Part shown: piece after piece, positions 7,101-10,067 of the stretch
How the letters are laid out: each line of letters opens with the position of its first letter
How positions within the stretch are numbered: the stretch's first letter is position 1
Origin: Planctomycetota bacterium
GTDB lineage: Bacteria > Planctomycetota > Planctomycetia > Isosphaerales > Isosphaeraceae
Direction: 5' to 3'
Length of the DNA stretch: 10,067 nucleotides
NCBI GenBank assembly: GCA_021778575.1
Contig: JAJYCH010000097.1
Coordinates: 1-10,067, forward strand
Translations under genes and position numbers: made by a program
Notes under the pieces: generated by a model
What the model saw: the letters and a program-made list of their open reading frames with translations, nothing else
Databases searched by the model: none
Told to the model about the DNA's origin: nothing

Positions 7101-8120
7101 GACCGGCGAGCGATCGTTGGCGTACATGACGTGGCAGGCCGAGCAGCCGCTCGACCGATAATCGCCCGGGTGGTCGTTCGTGCCGAGAAAATTCAAGGTC
7201 GGGTCGAGTAGCCGGGTCTTGGCCAGCCCGATGTAAACCGGGTCGGTCCGATTCGCGGTCCCGAGTCCTCGAGGACTGAGCCGGACCTCGGGACGCCCGG
7301 GCGCGGCGGTCGTCGTGGGGATGCCAACCTCGGTGATCCCTTTACCGCCGCGTTCGAAGATCCGGAGGATATTCGCCGGCTGGCTGACCTCGAACTTCGG
7401 TAACGGACTGAGAAACGGCAGTTCTCCCCGAAGCCGGGTATCTTCCTCGGTCGGCTGCGGGTTGGCGAAGATGATCTGCGGAACGCCATTCATGCTGTAG
7501 CTCTCGCCGTAGCGAGCTTGCTTCTCGGGAAAGGCTCCGTTGTTGTAGAGGGCCGCTCCCCAGAGCATGGCTCCGTGGGTCATCATGCTCTTGCGGTTAT
7601 TGTTGACCTCGGCGGGATGGCAGCCCGAGGTTCCGCAACTGATGTGAGCCACCCGGAGATCGCCGGGATTCACGAACATCGTGTATTCGGGCGACTCATG
7701 GTTGAGCAACGTATACGACCGGACCGGATTGCCCGACGTCCGCCAGGCCTCCGGAAACCGTGAATTGACGTGAGCGAATTCCTTGACGCTGGTCTGAGCA
7801 TTGCCGCCGTGGCAGTCGGTGCAGCCCAGCTTGACCGTCGCCTTGTCATGCGGATCGATCGAACCCTTGTGGCACCCGATGCAGCCGATGCTCTTGATGT
7901 CGGCATCGACTTGCGACTGCGCCGAGAGGTCAACCCCCACCAGGTGCGCCGGAACCGGATACGAGGGACTCGACGGAGCGGCTCGACCGGACGACTTGGG
8001 ATGAAACTGAGCGATCGCCGTCGAGGTCGGCAAGCTACCGAGCAAGACGATCAAAATCGGAAACCAGGACAACGCGAACCGGAGGCCGGAGCATCCGGCT
8101 GGGGGGAGCTGTCGTTTCAT
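4158..8120 (-). CDS. Secreted decaheme cytochrome c fused to an LVIVD-repeat beta-propeller
   Basis: Very large predicted periplasmic or surface protein, 1320 aa. The ATG at 8120 is supported by GGAGGT 11 nt upstream and by a signal peptide (residues 1-38, LSWFPILIVLLGSLP core, AIA before QF). Ten heme-attachment sites follow: C80-H84, C100-H104, a CX4CH at C162-H168, C326-H330, C383-H387, C539-H543, C566-H570, C684-H688, C695-H699 and C825-H829. Hemes 8 and 9 are only six residues apart, whereas about 150 residues separate hemes 3-4 and 5-6. From about residue 857 to 1220 there are some seven degenerate repeats of the form YAY(V/A)A-x-G-x-x-G(L/V)-x-(I/V)-x-D, matching the LVIVD repeat family and compatible with a seven-bladed propeller. 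A conserved-looking tail (KGMDRDRAVDESG, ISVFGRIGARPFDL) ends the protein. It probably transfers electrons, with the propeller docking a partner. The barrel gene lies upstream on the same strand. Substrate unknown; the heme and repeat assignments are read directly from the sequence. Confidence 0.88.
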   Translation of the reverse strand: MKRQLPPAGCSGLRFALSWFPILIVLLGSLPTSTAIAQFHPKSSGRAAPSSPSYPVPAHLVGVDLSAQSQVDADIKSIGCIGCHKGSIDPHDKATVKLGCTDCHGGNAQTSVKEFAHVNSRFPEAWRTSGNPVRSYTLLNHESPEYTMFVNPGDLRVAHISCGTSGCHPAEVNNNRKSMMTHGAMLWGAALYNNGAFPEKQARYGESYSMNGVPQIIFANPQPTEEDTRLRGELPFLSPLPKFEVSQPANILRIFERGGKGITEVGIPTTTAAPGRPEVRLSPRGLGTANRTDPVYIGLAKTRLLDPTLNFLGTNDHPGDYRSSGCSACHVMYANDRSPVNSGKFAQYGNGGTSFSVDPTIPKNEPGHPIEHRFITAPPSSQCITCHTHPGTTVMNSYLGFMWWDEETDAKFMYPAKQKYPTSEQFVQAAMNNPDEASARGNWSDPAFLAKTADLNPYLEHTQFADFHGHGWVYRSVFKKDRHGILVDAAGDHVEEPSTQALMNAMVPPTEKERAEGKEERKGTPLHLMDIHLEKGMQCVDCHFIVSAHGNGKLYGEVRNAIEIECIDCHGTASKRPTLRTSGPASPQGGLNLAALRTPSGKKRFEKQGNILIQNSMVDPKLSWEVVQTVDTLEPTSRHYNEKSRLAKTVRFGADNQMVWGDIPMLNGRPDENACAHADSNMSCISCHSSWNPSCYGCHLPQKANMKMPELHNAGDISRNYVSYNFQTLRDDVFMLARDGDVTKNRINPARSSCAIHVGSYNANRESIYVQQQTVSAEGLSGIAFSTNVPHTVRGGPERIRTGPDAGRSVNPNTYLPGRNETKQCTDCHISKENDNNAIMAQLLMQGTNYLNHIGRYCWVAAGEHGLFAVVATERDEPQTVIGSTLHETAYPDNFKKFEEEHRELKDAHEHVGRDIGTTIKSLFRDKPEILGVQTRGEYAYAACGEQGVRLFDIAFIDHKGFAERTTTAPVSPLGQKFYIKTAYATAVASPTTLAPDPTRTHKDQNREQAIHAMYAYIYVADKYEGLITIGAGTVIDGNPLNNFLERGVTFNPGNILKGANSITIFGTYAYMTCDAGLVVISLDDPKKPVVTSVIGHEFLHKPRAFQGQFRFGYVCDEEGIKVLDVTNPAVPRPVSALPLEDAHNIYLARTYAYVAAGKNGLVILDIEKPEAPRVDQVFTAGGVINDLHDVKLGITYVSEFAYLADGKNGMRIVQLTSPETPGNDGFSPRPTPELIATYKIPKGGEALAISKGMDRDRAVDESGHQISVFGRIGARPFDLQQQRKLYLREGTTQPWWVSDDPRDPIYGKPRALPKPEPLR
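4461..5552 (-). repeat. LVIVD-type beta-propeller repeats within the decaheme protein (about seven units)
   Basis: Within the large cytochrome, units lie near residues 857-876 (CWVAAGEHGLFAV), 938-958 (YAYAACGEQGVRLFDI), 1014-1034 (YIYVADKYEGLITI), 1068-1089 (YAYMTCDAGLVVISL), 1110-1130 (FGYVCDEEGIKVLDV), 1150-1171 (YAYVAAGKNGLVILDI) and 1199-1220 (FAYLADGKNGMRIVQL). Spacing between units runs from about 40 residues in the C-terminal half to about 80 in the N-terminal half, where insertions with charged helices occur (for example around 893-925). Seven units would close a ring; a degenerate eighth near 1245-1270 cannot be excluded. The repeat is protein-level; the DNA copies are diverged. Confidence 0.75.
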
Positions 8121-8131
8121 GGCAACTGCCG

Positions 8132-8137
8132 ACCTCC
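8132..8137 (-). promoter_or_regulatory. Ribosome binding site of the decaheme/propeller gene
   Basis: On the minus strand GGAGGT lies 11 nt before the ATG at 8120. It is a strong Shine-Dalgarno match with slightly long spacing, and it fixes the start because no other start with a ribosome site precedes the signal peptide. Confidence 0.6.
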
Positions 8138-8167
8138 GTGTCGATGAAAACGTGACCCTGCGCGGAA

Positions 8168-8200
8168 ACTCTTGACTCGCCTCCTGCGAGGACCAAGAGT
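8168..8200 (-). promoter_or_regulatory. Stem-loop in the leader of the decaheme/propeller gene
   Basis: Two-part hairpin: ACTCTTG (8168-8174) pairs with CAAGAGT (8194-8200), and CTCGC (8176-8180) pairs with GCGAG (8186-8190). A small asymmetric bulge separates the stems and the loop has 5 nt. Read on the minus strand, the loop is AGGAG and the stem starts almost exactly at the transcription start predicted from the promoter at 8209-8237, about 47 nt before the start codon. It could stabilise the mRNA 5' end, act in regulation, or be a terminator for the upstream barrel gene, although only three T residues follow. Confidence 0.45.
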
Positions 8201-8208
8201 AGCGCGGG

Positions 8209-8237
8209 ATTTAAGCAACCTAAAGTCGTCTGGTCAA
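8209..8237 (-). promoter_or_regulatory. Candidate sigma70-type promoter of the decaheme/propeller gene
   Basis: On the minus strand, TTGACC (8237-8232, five of six matches to the -35 consensus) is followed after exactly 17 bp by TTAAAT (8214-8209, four of six matches to the -10 consensus). Transcription would begin near 8202, giving a leader of about 80 nt. This suggests the decaheme gene can be expressed separately from the barrel gene upstream. Found by eye, no experimental support. Confidence 0.5.
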
Positions 8238-8301
8238 GATCGATCGGTCCGAGAAGAAATCAGGGCGTACCCGGATTTTCTGGGAGACCCTGTCCGCGCG
8301 T

Positions 8302-8371
8302 CAGGTGGGTCGAGCCTGAGCGAGCCCGACCATGAATGCGTGGCGGGGCTCGTTGCACTCGACCCACCCTG
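8302..8371. repeat. REP/MITE-like 70-bp imperfect inverted repeat
   Basis: The terminal arms GGTGGGTCGAG (8304-8314) and CTCGACCCACC (8358-8368) are perfectly complementary over 11 bp and extend through a one-base bulge to CAG/CTG at the ends. Nested inside, CGAGCCC (8321-8327) pairs with GGGCTCG (8346-8352). The whole folds as one long hairpin with an internal loop and an 18-nt apical region. It lies between the barrel gene and the decaheme gene and does not overlap either. The form resembles dispersed REP elements mobilised by RAYT transposases in many bacteria; no transposase is in the window, and repetition elsewhere in the genome cannot be tested here. Confidence 0.55.
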
Positions 8372-8410
8372 CCGGGTTAACTCCAAATTTCTCGTGATCC
8401 GGCAATCGGC

Positions 8411-10067
8411 TCAGAACGACAGGACCATCGAGGTGAATCCCGCGAACGGAGTGTCAACCCGTTGACCAAAGTTGCTGTAGATGTCGCGGAAACCCAATCC
8501 GGGAAGCAGCACGGCCGCCCCCGCCACGATCACGACGGCATCGTTCAAGAACGGGCGGTACTCGAAACCACTGCTCGGCTCAACCCCGATGGTGTGGTGA
8601 ATGTGGCCGGCATAGAGAAACTGACTGAGGACGTTGGTCTGGGCAAACTGAGTAAAGTTGACGTTATTGACCATCTTGAGCTTCGGGGTCAAATCCATGT
8701 CCTGACCGATGTTGAACAGGATTTCGCCCGGATTCACGAAGTTGCTCTGGCCCTGAATCTTGGACGACCGCAGGTCAGGGAGGAAGCTACCGAGGTTGAC
8801 CAGGTTCACGCCGAAGATCGGAATCGCCTGACGCTGAAGGTAGCTGAAGATACCACCGGCGAAGACCTGGGCATCGAGAATCGAGTCGAATCCCGTGGCG
8901 TGACCATTGTTGATATTGCTATCGCCCGAAGCGTAGAGGAACGAGGTCCGGAACCTCATCCAGTCGCGGTCATAAGAAAGTTCGATCGCGGCAAACTGGG
9001 CGCTGATCTGCTGGGCACGGTTGGCCAGCGGGTTCATGCTGTCACGACCGACAACCCAGTAAAACGCGTTGGTCACATTGAACCGGTTCCAGTGCCCATC
9101 GCCCGCGAAACCGAGATAAACCGCGTCAACCTGGTGCCGCTGATAGATACCCGCCGGGTCGGGCCGGTTGAGAAAGTTGTTCTGATTGATCTTGAACGAC
9201 GGATTATCGTTATTGTAATGGATGCTCGCCTGAGCCGTGTAACCGGGAAAGATGAAGTCCTGTCGATAGTAGTTGGCGATAAAGATGTTCTGATTTCGGT
9301 CGGAGAAGCTGTTCAGACCGCTATTGGTATCTTTTTCCCACTGACGGAAGTAGGCGATGTTGTACTGGTCGCGATTCGAGTTCAATGTGCCGAACAACCG
9401 CACTCCGCGATTGACGTCGGCGAAGATGAAACCGCGAAAGTCACTGACGAACAACTGGTTACCGACCCGGGCCGAGACGAAGTCGTAATTCGGGCTGGTA
9501 TCGGCGATCTTGAATTCGGCGAACGCTTCCTGAAGCGCCAGAAAGGTTCGATTTCGGCTGGTGCCCGAGCGGACGTTGGGGTTCACCTGGGCCAGTTCAT
9601 TGGTCGCGAGGGAATTGACGTTGAAAACCGGGGTCACCTTGATCCGCCAGTCCACCGGCTTGAATCCGGCGTCGCCGTGGAAGAGGTCGAACGAGAGGTT
9701 GAAAAACTGGGTGAAGAACATCTGGCTCGGCCGGCCGAAGAAGGCGAACTCATTGGCGCGGGCGGTCGACTCGAACGGCGTGGTTTGCGTCGGAATCTGG
9801 CGATATTCGACGAACGAGAGCGAACTACCGGTCAGCTCGAAGAACGTGTGCTGCCCCAGGATCGGGTAGTCCCCTTTCAAGACGTTCTGACGGAACGGAT
9901 TGATCGCCCGACCGGGTACATAGGGGTAGTCGTCCAGAAGCGGGTGCCCCTTGCCGTAGCGGTCCCACTCGGGAAAGCCAATCCGCCAGCGGTCCTCGAC
10001 GGGGACGAAGTCGGGCGAGACCTAGGGTTCGGTGGGCCTGACCCCCGAGAGACCGGCAAAACCCATC
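8411..10067 (-). pseudogene. Outer-membrane beta-barrel (porin-like) protein, interrupted by in-frame TAG and cut by window edge
   Basis: The frame after the stop encodes about 536 aa rich in alternating aromatic/polar strands, as in a beta-barrel, and ends in ...SMVLSF. A terminal Phe is the usual outer-membrane insertion signal. Visible features include FVPVEDRWRIGFPEWDRYG near the start, then NPFRQN, LKGDYPILGQHTFF, LSFDLFHGDAGFKPVDWR, RVGNQLFVSDFRGFIF and YYRQDFIFPGYTAQ. A TAG at 10022-10024 interrupts the frame just before FVPVEDRW. Upstream of it the frame continues to the window edge (GFAGLSGVRPTEP), reading like the same protein, so one CAG-to-TAG change would restore continuity. No ATG, GTG or TTG occurs between the TAG and a TTG at 9880, which lies deep inside the conserved-looking part and would drop the export signal. 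Either the gene is broken, the base is a sequencing error, or the TAG is read through. The barrel assignment is fairly firm; the transported substrate is unknown. Confidence 0.75.

Noticed and set aside
6411..7211. 266-codon plus-strand frame opposite the decaheme gene
   Set aside because: No motif or ribosome site; the opposite strand carries heme sites across the same bases.
8302..8371. The 70-bp inverted repeat as an intrinsic terminator of the barrel gene
   Set aside because: No T tract follows the stem on the minus strand, and the arms have the nested form of a dispersed element.
9878..9880. TTG at 9880 as the real start of the barrel gene
   Set aside because: The frame continues upstream with conserved-looking sequence (VEDRWRIGFPEWDRYG, NPFRQN), and starting here would leave an outer-membrane protein without an export signal.
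1..10067. CRISPR arrays, tRNA or rRNA genes, insertion sequences, phage genes
   Set aside because: No regularly spaced direct repeats, cloverleaf-like segments, transposase or phage motifs were seen on either strand.

Overview
The window looks like a chromosomal segment of a GC-rich planctomycete, probably near the Isosphaeraceae. That placement is inferred from the style of the multiheme cytochromes and the outer-membrane barrel; no rRNA or marker gene is present to prove it. It carries five protein genes, two cut by the window edges or disrupted. Three of them encode secreted multiheme c-type cytochromes with 20 recognisable heme-attachment motifs between them.

Layout. (1) Bases 2-877, plus strand: the C-terminal part of a soluble (Si-specific) NAD(P)+ transhydrogenase, SthA, ending in a hairpin that overlaps its stop codon. 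(2) Bases 878-1097: a gap with a candidate sigma70-type promoter carrying an inverted repeat in its spacer. (3) Bases 1098-4081, plus strand: two tandem, translationally coupled, paralogous five-heme cytochromes of the cytochrome c554 type. (4) Bases 4082-4157: a convergent gap with a strong terminator hairpin. (5) Bases 4158-8120, minus strand: a very large secreted protein (1320 aa) with ten heme motifs followed by about seven LVIVD-type beta-propeller repeats. (6) Bases 8121-8410: a gap with a good promoter, a hairpin at the predicted mRNA 5' end, and a 70-bp REP/MITE-like inverted repeat. (7) Bases 8411 to the right edge, minus strand: an outer-membrane beta-barrel (porin-like) gene interrupted by an in-frame TAG close to the window edge.

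How the parts may work together. The three cytochromes carry signal peptides and should be matured with covalent heme in the periplasm. The barrel gene and the decaheme/propeller gene are consecutive on the minus strand, and the two five-heme genes converge on them. A reasonable but unproven model is a periplasm/outer-membrane electron-transfer module: the small cytochromes as carriers, the large one as a heme wire with a protein- or ligand-binding propeller, and the barrel as the outer-membrane passage. No catalytic subunit of a known respiratory complex and no heme-maturation gene is visible here, so the electron donor and acceptor cannot be named. The SthA gene is probably an unrelated neighbour.
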